Part shown: one piece after another, positions 20,275-29,872 of the stretch | How the letters are laid out: the number at the start of each line of letters is the position of its first letter | Position numbering within the stretch: position 1 is the first letter of the stretch | Assembly (NCBI RefSeq): GCF_030162935.1 | Contig: NZ_JASAUZ010000012.1 | Location: 372,001 to 436,000 of the forward strand | Source: Comamonas halotolerans | GTDB lineage: Bacteria; Pseudomonadota; Gammaproteobacteria; Burkholderiales; Burkholderiaceae_C | Direction of reading: 5' to 3' | DNA: 64,000 bases | Notes under the pieces: model-generated | What the model was told of the DNA's origin: nothing | Databases searched by the model: none | Seen by the model: only the letters and a program-made list of their open reading frames with translations | Position numbers and translations under genes: made by a program

Positions 20275-21945
20275 TCAATCGGTTTCAAAAAAACGTGTGA
20301 CTCGCGGAGGCGCATCCAGCACGTGAAAAGACAGCTTTTGCTCGCGCAGAGTGACGTCTGCTGCTGTGACGCGGTCAAAGCGGCGCAAGTGCTCAATCCA
20401 GGACTCGTCCACAATTTCTTCGATATAGCGCTCCGGTCGTTCCATATCGTGTATTAAACGCCAGCCCAAAGCGCCCTGGCGCATGCGACTGCGGCGGCTT
20501 TCTTGCATCAGTGTGCGAAAGCGTTTCGCTTTGGCGGGGTTGATGATGAACTCAATGTGAACGACCACCCGGCCTTCTTCCGGCTGGCTGTGACGTGGCG
20601 GTGTCCAGGCTTTGGATGGGCTCAAATCCTCCAGAACCTGGCGGTCGGTGAATAGGCGTTGAACGAGCAGCATGGCCGCAATGCCCGCAGTGGCTGCGGC
20701 AATCAGACTGGTGGGCACGGAGGTCAGTGAGGCCACCTTGCCCCACAAGGCTGCGCCTAGAGCCGTCCCTCCCATGATGGACATCTGGTATGCCGACATG
20801 CCACGCGCACGCACCCAGTTGGGCAAAGCCATCTGGGCTTTGACGCCCAGGGTGTTCGCGGTGCAGATCAGTGACAGCCCCGCCGCCATCATGCACAAGA
20901 TGGCCAGAGGCAGGTTGGGTGCAACTGCGACACCGATGGTCGAGGCTGCTTGCAGGCAAGTGCCAGTGAGCACCAAGGTTTCGCTGGGCAGGGCCTGGCG
21001 AATACGCGGCAGAAACATGGCGCCAATGATTGCACCAGCGCCCATCGACGCCAGCAGCACGGTGAACACCCCAGCTCCGCTGACAAAGCCAATGCCGTCA
21101 AAACGCTTGGCGGTCAGGGGCAGCAAGGCCATGATGGCCGTGGACATGAAGAAAAAGGCAACGGTGCGTGCAATCACGGCGCGCATGCGTGGCGATTCTT
21201 TGATGAACTGCAGGCCCACACGCATGGCGCTGGGCAGGCGTTCGCGTCCCAGGGGGTTGGTGACCTTTTCGCGCTTCCAGCGCAACAGGATCAAGCCTGC
21301 GGTAATGGACATTGCCGCGTTCAGCAGAAAAACCCACAATGTGCCCGCGCTGGCAATGATGGCACCGGCCACCAGGGGGCCGACGATGCGCGAGGCATTC
21401 ATGGCGACAGCATTGAGTGCCATGGCGGATGGCAACTGCTGTTTGCTGACAACTTCGGGAATCAGGGCAGAAAACACAGGCCAGCGCATGGCCATGCCGA
21501 TACCGTTGGCGAAAGTGAGTGCCAGCAGCAAGGGGGCGCTCATGACGTCCAGTGCCAGGGCTGCGCACAGCAGGACCGCCACCACAGCTACCCAGAACTG
21601 CGTGAAGATGAAGTAGCGGCGACGATCCAGGATGTCGGCCAGCGCTCCGCTGGGTAGACCCAGCAGGAATACAGGCAGAGTGGAGGCTGTTTGCACCAGA
21701 GCCACCAGCACGGGCGAGGTGGTCAGTGAGGTCATCATCCACGCGGCAGCCACATCGTTCATCCAGACGCAGATATTGGCGACCAGCGTCACGCTCCATA
21801 GCAGACGGTAGGTGGGCGTGCTCAACGGAGCCCAGATGGAAGCCGGCTTGGACGGCTGGGGCGCCGGCGCAGTGCCTGGTTCTTCCAGAATGCGACCTGA
21901 TGAGGGAGGAGGTGGTGGTAGTAGTGGTGCTTGGGGTTCTGACAT
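20275..21945 (-). CDS. MFS exporter with C-terminal soluble domain (MFS_3/EntS-like)
   Basis: This 556-residue protein has a proline-rich N-terminus (residues 1-40), twelve membrane segments (about 45-435), and a soluble C-terminal tail of about 100 residues. It fits the MFS_3 family, whose best known member, EntS, exports enterobactin. The tail (VVVHIEFIINPAKAKRFRTLM...) resembles an antibiotic biosynthesis monooxygenase-like fold and is common in this subfamily. The substrate is unknown. Its ATG overlaps the Lrp stop by one base (TGATG), so it is coupled to that regulator. Confidence 0.85.
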   Translation of the reverse strand: MSEPQAPLLPPPPPSSGRILEEPGTAPAPQPSKPASIWAPLSTPTYRLLWSVTLVANICVWMNDVAAAWMMTSLTTSPVLVALVQTASTLPVFLLGLPSGALADILDRRRYFIFTQFWVAVVAVLLCAALALDVMSAPLLLALTFANGIGMAMRWPVFSALIPEVVSKQQLPSAMALNAVAMNASRIVGPLVAGAIIASAGTLWVFLLNAAMSITAGLILLRWKREKVTNPLGRERLPSAMRVGLQFIKESPRMRAVIARTVAFFFMSTAIMALLPLTAKRFDGIGFVSGAGVFTVLLASMGAGAIIGAMFLPRIRQALPSETLVLTGTCLQAASTIGVAVAPNLPLAILCMMAAGLSLICTANTLGVKAQMALPNWVRARGMSAYQMSIMGGTALGAALWGKVASLTSVPTSLIAAATAGIAAMLLVQRLFTDRQVLEDLSPSKAWTPPRHSQPEEGRVVVHIEFIINPAKAKRFRTLMQESRRSRMRQGALGWRLIHDMERPERYIEEIVDESWIEHLRRFDRVTAADVTLREQKLSFHVLDAPPRVTRFFETD

Positions 21946-22490
21946 CACAGGGGATTGTCGGGGCACTCGGGCTTTTTTGCAGGCCATCGCGTGTAGGCGG
22001 TGGCGCCATCGTGTCTGTTTATGGTGCCTGCAGGCACAGGCGGCATGCTGGATTTGACCTCTCCCAGCGAAAAGCTGGTGTGCATGTCTTTCACATTTGG
22101 AAGGTTGAGCAGCACGGTGCGCGTGAAGTGAGAAAAGCTTTCCAGATCCTTGGCCACCACCTGCAGCTCAAACATGCCTTTACCGCTGATGTAGTGGCAG
22201 GAGATGACCTCTGGAATAGCCTGGATGGCTTCTTCCATTTCACGGGTGCGGGCACCGGTGCTGATCTCGGCGTCAATGCGCACAAATGCCAGCACCCCCA
22301 GGCCAATTTTGTGTCTATCAATCTCGGCATGGTAGCCACGGATATAGCCTTCGGCCTCCAAGGCACGCACACGGCGCCAGCATGGGGCCGCAGAAAGTCC
22401 GACCCGTTGCGCCAAGTCGGCGTTCGTCAGGCGCCCATCGGCTTGTAGATGGGCCAGGATGGCAAGGTCAAATTTGTCCAGAGTATTCAC
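21945..22490 (-). CDS. Lrp/AsnC-family transcriptional regulator
   Basis: This 181-residue protein has an N-terminal winged helix (about 5-65; LDKFDLAILAHLQADGRLTN and LSAAPCWRRVRALEAEGYI) and a C-terminal RAM/effector domain (about 70-150). The start used is the GTG at 22488-22490, with AAGGG five bases upstream. The tail of about 25 extra residues is longer than usual. It is divergent from the indolepyruvate ferredoxin oxidoreductase gene 154 bases away and coupled to the MFS gene, so it probably controls both in response to an amino acid or keto acid. Confidence 0.9.
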   Translation of the reverse strand: MNTLDKFDLAILAHLQADGRLTNADLAQRVGLSAAPCWRRVRALEAEGYIRGYHAEIDRHKIGLGVLAFVRIDAEISTGARTREMEEAIQAIPEVISCHYISGKGMFELQVVAKDLESFSHFTRTVLLNLPNVKDMHTSFSLGEVKSSMPPVPAGTINRHDGATAYTRWPAKKPECPDNPL

Positions 22491-22643
22491 GTTTTCCCTT
22501 GTTTTAGAAAGGATCTTGCTCAATCGTGGTCTGAATGGGCAAAAAAAGCAATCACTTATCACGCAGCCACTTCTACACTTGATTCAACTCATCGCCACAA
22601 AAGTGACTAGCCACGTGCATGGTCCATAGACAAGGAGACAACG

Positions 22644-25600
22644 ATGAATGCCCCACGCAATGAAGCTGTGCGCAAAGCACAGACATGCGTCACGCTGGAC
22701 GACAAATACACCCTGGAGCGTGGCCGTGCCTTCATGAGCGGCGTCCAAGCACTGGTGCGCTTGCCCATGTTGCAGCGCCTGCGAGATGCCAGCAGTGGCC
22801 TGCATACGGCAGGCTTCATCAGTGGTTACCGGGGCTCGCCGCTGGGCACTTATGACCAGTCCCTGTGGGCCGCCAAGGAGCATTTGCAGGCCAATCACAT
22901 TGTTTTTCAGCCCGGCGTGAACGAAGAGCTGGCCGCCACCGCTGTGTGGGGCACGCAGCAGCTCGATCTCTACCCGGAATCCAAGAAGTTCGATGGCGTT
23001 TTTGGCATCTGGTATGGCAAAGGCCCTGGCGTGGATCGCTGTTCGGATGTCTTCAAGCATGCGAACATGGCTGGTACGGCAAAGCATGGCGGGGTGATCG
23101 CGATTGCGGGCGATGACCACATCAGCAAATCCTCCACGGCTGCGCACCAAAGCGATCACATCTTCAAGGCTTGTGGCACGCCGGTGTTCTTTCCCAGCAA
23201 TGTGCAGGACATTCTGGACATGGGGCTGCATGCCTTTGCCATGAGCCGCTTTTCCGGGCTGTGGTCGGGGATGAAGACCATCCAGGAAGTGGTCGAGTCT
23301 TCAGCCAGTGTCAGCGTTGACCCCGACCGCGTGAAGATTGTGCTGCCCGAAGACTTTGCCATGCCTGCAGGCGGTCTGCACATTCGCTGGCCTGACGCGC
23401 CACTGGAGCAAGAAGCGCGTCTGATGGATTACAAATGGTATGCCGCACTGGCCTATGTCCGGGCCAACAAGCTGAACTACAACGTGGTACAGGGGCCGCA
23501 GGATCGCTTTGGCCTGATTGCCAGTGGAAAGGCCTATAACGATATGCGCCAGGCCCTGGTTGATCTGGGTCTGGACGATGACACGTGCCGCCAGCTGGGC
23601 GTCCGCGTGCACAAGGTGAACGTGGTGTGGCCGCTGGAGGCATCCATCACGCGAGACTTTGCCCAGGGCTTGCAGGAAATCCTGGTGGTGGAGGAAAAGC
23701 GCCAGGTCATTGAGTACCAGATCAAGGAAGAGCTGTACAACTGGCGCAGCGATGTGCGCCCGAATGTGCTGGGCAAGTTCGACGAGCAGCCTGGCGATAA
23801 CTCCGGCGGCGAATGGAGCATGCCGAATCCCAGTCAAAACTGGTTGCTGCGTCCCAAGGCTGATTTGACCCCAGCCCTGATCGCGCAGGCGATTGCCAAA
23901 CGGTTGAAGAAGTTGGGTGTGCCCGCAGACATAGAGGCGCGTATGGAGCAGCGTCTGGCGGTGATTGCCGCGCGTGAACGCGCTTTGGCCGAAGTACCTG
24001 CCAGTACAGGGGAGCGCACACCGTGGTTTTGCAGTGGTTGCCCGCACAACACCAGCACCCGTGTGCCGGATGGTTCTCGTGCTGTGGCGGGCATTGGCTG
24101 CCATTACATGGCCACCTGGATGCCCGATCGCCAAACCAGCACCTTCACGCAAATGGGCGGAGAGGGCGTGACCTGGGTGGGGCAGGCTCCTTTCACCAAA
24201 GAGCAGCATGTTTTTGCCAATCTGGGCGATGGCACTTATTTTCACAGCGGTTTGCTGGCCATTCGCCAGAGCATTGCATCAGGGGCCAACATCACCTACA
24301 AGCTGCTGTACAACGATGCGGTGGCCATGACCGGTGGACAGACCGTGGGCGAGCGTCCAGAAGGGCATTCCGTGGCGCAGATTGCGCACAGCCTGCAAGC
24401 GGAAGGGGTGCGCAAGCTGGTGGTGGTTACCGACGACCCCGGCAAATACCAAGGACAAGGTGTGGCAGTGAATGCGGTACGTGCCAAGCATCAGGAGCTG
24501 CTGAATGCACTTCCGGCAGGTGTGGAGGTTTTCCACCGCGATGAGCTGGATCGCATTCAGCGCGAGTTCCGTGAATTGGAAGGATGTACTGCCATCATCT
24601 ATGACCAGACGTGCGCGACGGAAAAGCGCCGCCGCCGCAAGCGCGGCACCATGGCAACACCCAGCAAGACGGTGGTGATCAACGAGCTGGTGTGTGAAGG
24701 CTGCGGAGACTGCTCGGTGCAATCCAACTGCCTGTCGGTAGAACCGGTGGAAACGGAATTTGGCCGCAAGCGCCGCATCAACCAAAACACCTGCAACAAG
24801 GACTACTCCTGCGTCAAAGGCTTTTGTCCCAGCTTTGTCACGGTGGAAGGCGGCACGCTGAAAAAGCCCAAAAAAGAGAAGAAAGGTGATCTTTCAGCTT
24901 TAGCAGCCATTCCAGAACCCGTACTGCCCGTGGCAGACACTGCCTGGGGCATCGTTGTGGGTGGTGTGGGTGGCACTGGTGTGATCACTATCGGGTCACT
25001 GCTGGGCATGGCAGCGCATCTGGAGGGTAAGGGCGTGGTCACACAGGATGCGGGTGGTCTGGCGCAAAAAGGCGGCGCCACCTGGAGCCATATTCAGATT
25101 GCCAACCGACCTGAGGCCATCTACACCACCAAGGTGGACATGGCCAAAGCGGATCTGGTGATTGGCTGTGATCCGATTGTGGCGGCCAACAAGGCGTCGC
25201 TGTCTGTGATGCAGGCAGGCCGCACCTTTGTGGCGCTGAACAATCACGGCACGCCAACAGCGGCGTTTGTGCACAACCCGGACTGGCAATTCCCTGGAGG
25301 CAGTTGTGAAAGTGTGTTGGTCAGCACCGTTGGCGCAGAGCTGGTTGGCAGCTTCGATGCGGAACAAGCTGCCGTGCAATTGTTGGGCGACAGCATCTAT
25401 ACCAACCCATTGATGCTGGGCTACGCATGGCAAAAAGGCCGTATTCCTTTAAGCAGGGCGGCGCTGTTGCGTGCCATGGAGCTCAATGGGGTGCAGGTGG
25501 CCAACAACCAGGCCGCTTTTGAATGGGGGCGTCGTTGTGCGCACAATCTGCAGGAGGTGGAATCCATCTACCGGGCGGCGCAGGTCATCCAGTTTGTGAA

Positions 25601-26273
25601 AAAACCAAGCTTGGCCGAGCTGGTGGCGCGCAGGGTCGCGTTTTTGACGGACTACCAAAATGTGGCCTACGCTGAACAATACAGTGCATTTGTCCACAAA
25701 GTGCAGGTTGCGGAAAGTCAGTTAGGCAATTCCACCAAGCTGTCCGAAGCGGTGGCGCGCTATCTGTTCAAGCTTATGGCGTACAAGGATGAGTACGAAG
25801 TCGCACGATTGCATCTGGACCCTGCTTTCACCCAAAAGATTGCCGATATGTTTGACGGTGATTACAAGTTGGTGCACCACTTGGCGCCGCCCACGACAGC
25901 CAAGAAGGATGAGCAAGGTCGCTTGGTGAAGAAACCCTATGGGCAGCATGTTCGTAGCTTGTTCAAGGTGCTGGCGGGCCTCAAGTGGCTGCGCGGCACG
26001 GCGCTGGATGTGTTTGGCCGGAATGAAGAGCGTCAAACAGAGCGCGCCTTGATTGCTGAGTACCGTAACTGCATTGAAGCGCTGCTGCCTCAGTTAACGT
26101 CAGAGTCGCTGGGGCTGGCGGTGGAAATAGCGCGGATTCCTGAAGATATCCGCGGCTATGGTCATGTGAAAGAGCGCAATTTGAAAGCGGCACGCAGCAA
26201 ATGGCAGGCCTTGATGCAGCAGTGGAATCAGCCTGCCAGGGTAGTTACGCAAAAGTTGCAAGCACGTGGTTAG
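22644..26273 (+). CDS. Fused indolepyruvate ferredoxin oxidoreductase
   Basis: It oxidatively decarboxylates aryl 2-oxo acids from aromatic amino acids to aryl-CoA, reducing ferredoxin. This 1,209-residue protein fuses what are separate alpha and beta subunits in archaea. It has a TPP-dependent core, a WFCSGCPHN motif near 462, a 4Fe-4S segment CEGCGDCSVQSNC near 683 with later Cys (CNKDYSCVKGFC), and a gamma-type domain from about 772 (GVGGTGVITIGSLLG, QDAGGLAQKGGATWSH). A DUF6537-type tail follows. AAGGAG lies just ahead of the ATG. A REP-like hairpin follows the stop. Confidence 0.92.
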   Translation: MNAPRNEAVRKAQTCVTLDDKYTLERGRAFMSGVQALVRLPMLQRLRDASSGLHTAGFISGYRGSPLGTYDQSLWAAKEHLQANHIVFQPGVNEELAATAVWGTQQLDLYPESKKFDGVFGIWYGKGPGVDRCSDVFKHANMAGTAKHGGVIAIAGDDHISKSSTAAHQSDHIFKACGTPVFFPSNVQDILDMGLHAFAMSRFSGLWSGMKTIQEVVESSASVSVDPDRVKIVLPEDFAMPAGGLHIRWPDAPLEQEARLMDYKWYAALAYVRANKLNYNVVQGPQDRFGLIASGKAYNDMRQALVDLGLDDDTCRQLGVRVHKVNVVWPLEASITRDFAQGLQEILVVEEKRQVIEYQIKEELYNWRSDVRPNVLGKFDEQPGDNSGGEWSMPNPSQNWLLRPKADLTPALIAQAIAKRLKKLGVPADIEARMEQRLAVIAARERALAEVPASTGERTPWFCSGCPHNTSTRVPDGSRAVAGIGCHYMATWMPDRQTSTFTQMGGEGVTWVGQAPFTKEQHVFANLGDGTYFHSGLLAIRQSIASGANITYKLLYNDAVAMTGGQTVGERPEGHSVAQIAHSLQAEGVRKLVVVTDDPGKYQGQGVAVNAVRAKHQELLNALPAGVEVFHRDELDRIQREFRELEGCTAIIYDQTCATEKRRRRKRGTMATPSKTVVINELVCEGCGDCSVQSNCLSVEPVETEFGRKRRINQNTCNKDYSCVKGFCPSFVTVEGGTLKKPKKEKKGDLSALAAIPEPVLPVADTAWGIVVGGVGGTGVITIGSLLGMAAHLEGKGVVTQDAGGLAQKGGATWSHIQIANRPEAIYTTKVDMAKADLVIGCDPIVAANKASLSVMQAGRTFVALNNHGTPTAAFVHNPDWQFPGGSCESVLVSTVGAELVGSFDAEQAAVQLLGDSIYTNPLMLGYAWQKGRIPLSRAALLRAMELNGVQVANNQAAFEWGRRCAHNLQEVESIYRAAQVIQFVKKPSLAELVARRVAFLTDYQNVAYAEQYSAFVHKVQVAESQLGNSTKLSEAVARYLFKLMAYKDEYEVARLHLDPAFTQKIADMFDGDYKLVHHLAPPTTAKKDEQGRLVKKPYGQHVRSLFKVLAGLKWLRGTALDVFGRNEERQTERALIAEYRNCIEALLPQLTSESLGLAVEIARIPEDIRGYGHVKERNLKAARSKWQALMQQWNQPARVVTQKLQARG

Positions 26274-26302
26274 CCTTGCATGAGCGAGGTGAAACTCACG
26301 TA

Positions 26303-26341
26303 TAGATAGCTGCTGGCGCATGCCATGCGAGCGCCAGCAGC
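26303..26341. repeat. REP-like palindromic element, copy 2
   Basis: GCTGCTGGCGC (26309-26319) pairs perfectly with GCGCCAGCAGC (26331-26341) over an 11-base loop, preceded by GATA. It lies 36 bases after the oxidoreductase stop and shares its stem pattern with 48777-48810. No T-run follows, so it is not a standard terminator. Confidence 0.6.
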
Positions 26342-26518
26342 GGATTTGGCGGGAAACATATTCTGGGCCAAACACTGGCAGACACTCAGGTTTAGCCACG
26401 GCACAGGACAAAGCACACGCATACAATGCTTCATTGACTTGCGCTCAGCTATGCTGTAGTGCTTGCAGGCCTGTTGGCCTGTTCCTTTTTTTGGCCCATT
26501 CCATTGTGGAGTTCGTCC

Positions 26519-26854
26519 GTGTTTATTTCTTCTGCTTTTGCTCAAACCGCGCCTGCAGCCGCTGCTGCTGAAGGCGGCATGATGTCGTCGCTCACTGGCA
26601 TGTTGCCTTTGGTGCTGATGTTCGTGGTGCTGTACTTCGTGATGATCCGTCCTCAGATGAAGCGTCAAAAAGAGCACCGCGCCATGGTGGAAGCACTTGC
26701 CAAGGGTGATGACGTGGCCACAGCGGGCGGTATTCTGGGACGTGTGGTGGATCTGGACGAGCAATTTCTGTTCATCGAAATCGCTGCGGGCGTGAAGGTG
26801 CAAATCCAGCGCTCGGCGGTGGTGCAAGTACTGCCCAAGGGCACCGTTAAATAA
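26519..26854 (+). CDS. yajC: Preprotein translocase subunit YajC
   Basis: This 111-residue SecDF partner has one membrane helix (about residues 28-48; MLPLVLMFVVLYFVMIRPQMKRQKEH) and a small cytosolic domain. The GTG at 26519 gives the family-typical N-terminus (VFISSAFAQTA) and has GGAG eight bases upstream. It leads the yajC - secD - secF operon, 88 bases before secD. Confidence 0.95.
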   Translation: MFISSAFAQTAPAAAAAEGGMMSSLTGMLPLVLMFVVLYFVMIRPQMKRQKEHRAMVEALAKGDDVATAGGILGRVVDLDEQFLFIEIAAGVKVQIQRSAVVQVLPKGTVK

Positions 26855-26942
26855 GGACCAGAGTTTTTCTGGTTGAGCGGGCCGGTGGGCTTTCTAAAGG
26901 CATGCCGCGCCCTGTTTCTAGCGTGAGAGATAGAGCGCGATC

Positions 26943-28823
26943 ATGAACCGATACCCGGTCTGGAAGTACGCGATCCTTGTGGTCGCGCTACTCATTGGGG
27001 TGATTTACACCCTGCCCAATTTCTTCGGCGAGGCACCTGCAGTGCAAGTGTCCTCGGCCAAATCTTCTGTCAAGGTGGACGAGAGCGTGCTGGCGCGCGT
27101 GGAGAGCGCGTTGCAAGCGGCATCGTTGTCGCCTGACATCCTGAGCCTGGAAGGCAATTCGGTACGTGCGCGTTTCAATACGTCCGAAGAGCAGCTCAAG
27201 TCCAAGGACGTGATCGAGCGAGCCTTGATCACCGATCCAACCGACCCTGCTTACATCGTGGCGCTGAACCTGGTGTCGCGCTCGCCCCAGTGGCTGTCGT
27301 CCCTGGGGGCGCACCCCATGTATCTGGGCCTGGACTTGCGTGGTGGCGTGCACTTCATGCTGGAAGTGGACATGCAGGCTGCGCTGACCAAGCGCGCCGA
27401 TTCCCTGGCTGGTGACCTGCGCACCATGATGCGCGACAAGAGCATTCGCCACGGCGGTATCAACCGCGAGGGCCAGGCGATCGAAATCCGCTTGCGCGAT
27501 GAAGCCGCGATGACGGCGGCGCGCAACCTGATCGCTGACCAGTTCCCTGATCTGGAGGTGGCTGAAGTGGGCGCGGGTGTCGATGGCCGCCTGCGTGCCA
27601 CCATCAAGCCCGAAGCGCTGCGCAAGGTACAGGAGCAGGCGCTCAAGCAGAACATCACCACGCTGCACAACCGTATCAACGAGCTGGGCGTGGCAGAACC
27701 TGTGATTCAGCAACAAGGTCTGAACCGCATCGTGGTGCAACTGCCGGGTGTGCAGGATACGGCCAAGGCCAAGGACATTCTGGGACGTACCGCGACACTG
27801 GAGCTGCGTCTGGTGGACGAGTCGTCCGAAGGTCGTGCAGCGGAAATGGGCTCCGGCAATGTGCCGTTTGGCTCTGAGCGCTATCTGGACCGCAATGGCA
27901 ACGCTGTGATCGTCAAGAAGCAGGTGATCTTGACGGGCGAAAACCTGACCGATGCCCAGCCCGGCTTTGACAGCCAGACCCAGGAACCAACGGTGAACCT
28001 GGTGCTGGATGCCAAGGGCGCGCGTATCTTCAAGGACATCACTCGCGAGAACATCAACAAGCGCATGGCCATCATCCTGTTCGAAAAGGGCAAGGGCGAG
28101 GTGGTGACTGCGCCGGTGATCCGTTCTGAAATCGGTGGTGGCCGTGTGCAAATCTCGGGCCGCATGACCACCGTGGAAGCCAATGACACCTCATTGCTGC
28201 TGCGCGCAGGCTCGCTGGCGGCGCCCATGGAAATCATCGAGGAATACACGATTGGCCCAAGTCTGGGTGCCGACAACATTGAGCGCGGCATCAACTCCGT
28301 GGTCTGGGGCTTTATCGTGATTGCCGCCTTCATGTGCATTTACTACCACCTGTTCGGCGTGTTCTCCACGATCGCGCTGGGGGTTAATGTGCTGTTGCTG
28401 ATGGCTGTGCTGTCCATGCTGCAAGCAACTTTGACGCTGCCCGGCATTGCGGCTATGGCCCTGGCTATTGGTGTGGCCATTGACTCCAACGTGCTGATCA
28501 ACGAGCGTATCCGTGAAGAGCTGCGAGCTGGCCTGTCGCCCCAGGCGGCGATTCATGCGGGTTATGACCGTGCATGGGCAACCATTCTGGACTCCAACCT
28601 GACCACCTTGATCGTGGGTCTGGCACTGCTGGCCTTTGGTTCGGGTGCGGTACGCGGCTTTGCCGTGGTGCACTGCATCGGTATCGCAACCAGCATGTTC
28701 TCGGCCGTGTTCTTCTCTCGCGGTCTGGTGAATCTTTGGTATGGCCGCCAGAAGAAGCTCAAGAGCGTCTCTATTGGCACCATCTGGCGTCCTGACGGCA
28801 CTGCCGTTGAAAACGCGAAGTAA
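26943..28823 (+). CDS. secD: Protein translocase subunit SecD
   Basis: SecD uses the proton gradient to help pull preproteins out of the SecYEG channel. The 626-residue protein has one N-terminal membrane helix (8-26), the conserved MYLGLDLRGGVHFMLEVD motif (about 121-138), a large periplasmic P1 region, and a C-terminal bundle of five more helices. The conserved IGVAIDSNVLINERIREE lies near 515-532. The length matches E. coli SecD (615). Confidence 0.97.
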   Translation: MNRYPVWKYAILVVALLIGVIYTLPNFFGEAPAVQVSSAKSSVKVDESVLARVESALQAASLSPDILSLEGNSVRARFNTSEEQLKSKDVIERALITDPTDPAYIVALNLVSRSPQWLSSLGAHPMYLGLDLRGGVHFMLEVDMQAALTKRADSLAGDLRTMMRDKSIRHGGINREGQAIEIRLRDEAAMTAARNLIADQFPDLEVAEVGAGVDGRLRATIKPEALRKVQEQALKQNITTLHNRINELGVAEPVIQQQGLNRIVVQLPGVQDTAKAKDILGRTATLELRLVDESSEGRAAEMGSGNVPFGSERYLDRNGNAVIVKKQVILTGENLTDAQPGFDSQTQEPTVNLVLDAKGARIFKDITRENINKRMAIILFEKGKGEVVTAPVIRSEIGGGRVQISGRMTTVEANDTSLLLRAGSLAAPMEIIEEYTIGPSLGADNIERGINSVVWGFIVIAAFMCIYYHLFGVFSTIALGVNVLLLMAVLSMLQATLTLPGIAAMALAIGVAIDSNVLINERIREELRAGLSPQAAIHAGYDRAWATILDSNLTTLIVGLALLAFGSGAVRGFAVVHCIGIATSMFSAVFFSRGLVNLWYGRQKKLKSVSIGTIWRPDGTAVENAK

Positions 28824-28834
28824 AGGAGGAAGAC

Positions 28835-29788
28835 ATGGAACTCTTCCGTATCCGAAAAGACATCCCTTTCATGAAATACGCGTTGGTGCTCAACGCGATT
28901 TCCATCATTACCTTTGTTCTGGCAGTTTTCTTTCTGGCGACCAAGGGCTTGCACCTGTCCGTGGAATTCACGGGCGGTACGGTCATGGAAGTGGCTTATA
29001 ACCAGCCAGCTGACCTGGAGAAGGTGCGCAAAACCATTCAGGACAAGGGCTACAGCGATGTGACGGTGCAGAACTTCGGTACTGCGCGCGATGTGATGAT
29101 CCGCATGCCTGTCCAGCAAGGCGTGACTTCGGCCCAGCAAAGCGAGCTGGTGCTGCAGGCGCTGCAGGCGCAAGACCCTGAGGTGACGCTGCGCCGTACC
29201 GAGTTTGTTGGTCCTTCTGTAGGTGAGGAGCTGGTGACCAATGGTTTGCTGGCGCTGGCTGTGGTGATGGCCGGCATCATCATCTATCTGGCCTTTCGCT
29301 TTGAGTGGAAGTTCGGCGTGGCTGCTGCGTTTGCCAATTTCCACGACGTGGTGATCATTCTTGGCTTTTTTGCCTTCTTCCAGTGGGAATTTTCTCTGCC
29401 TGTCTTGGCCGGTGTGCTGGCGGTGCTGGGTTACTCGGTCAATGAGTCGGTGGTGGTGTTCGACCGTATCCGAGAAACTTTCCGTAAACAGCGGAAGATG
29501 GGCACGAAGGACGTGATCAACCACGCCATCACATCGACGATGAGTCGCACGGTGATCACCCACGCTTCGACGGAAGCCATGGTGCTGGCGATGTTCTTCT
29601 TTGGTGGTCCCAGCCTGCACTACTTCTCGCTGGCGTTGACCATCGGCATCGTGTTCGGCATCTACTCGTCCATTTTTGTGGGTGCTGCCATCGTGATGTG
29701 GCTGGGTGTCAAGCGTGAGGACCTGGTCAAGGCGACGAACAAGACCGAGCAGGATCCCAACGATCCGAACGCAGGTGCCGTGGTGTAA
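28835..29788 (+). CDS. secF: Protein translocase subunit SecF
   Basis: The 317-residue partner of SecD has six membrane helices, the EFTGGTVMEV motif near residue 48, and the conserved GYSVNESVVVFDRIRE and STMSRTVITHASTE segments near 205-245. It starts 11 bases after the secD stop with AAAGGAGG upstream, so the two are co-translated. A bidirectional terminator ends the operon. Confidence 0.97.
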   Translation: MELFRIRKDIPFMKYALVLNAISIITFVLAVFFLATKGLHLSVEFTGGTVMEVAYNQPADLEKVRKTIQDKGYSDVTVQNFGTARDVMIRMPVQQGVTSAQQSELVLQALQAQDPEVTLRRTEFVGPSVGEELVTNGLLALAVVMAGIIIYLAFRFEWKFGVAAAFANFHDVVIILGFFAFFQWEFSLPVLAGVLAVLGYSVNESVVVFDRIRETFRKQRKMGTKDVINHAITSTMSRTVITHASTEAMVLAMFFFGGPSLHYFSLALTIGIVFGIYSSIFVGAAIVMWLGVKREDLVKATNKTEQDPNDPNAGAVV

Positions 29789-29808
29789 GTCACTGCAGGC
29801 ATGAATAT

Positions 29809-29835
29809 AAAAAGGCACCGCAAGGTGCCTTTTTT
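29809..29835. terminator. Bidirectional terminator
   Basis: AAAAAGGCACC (29809-29819) pairs with GGTGCCTTTTTT (29824-29835) around GCAA. It separates the convergent secF and dprA. Confidence 0.88.
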
Positions 29836-29872
29836 AGTGTTTGGTGTTGAACGGCCGCGCTAGGTGCGGGGG

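Noticed and set aside
28562..29818. A 418-codon open frame antisense to secD and secF
   Set aside because: His/Gln/Arg-rich shadow; secD and secF are unambiguous.
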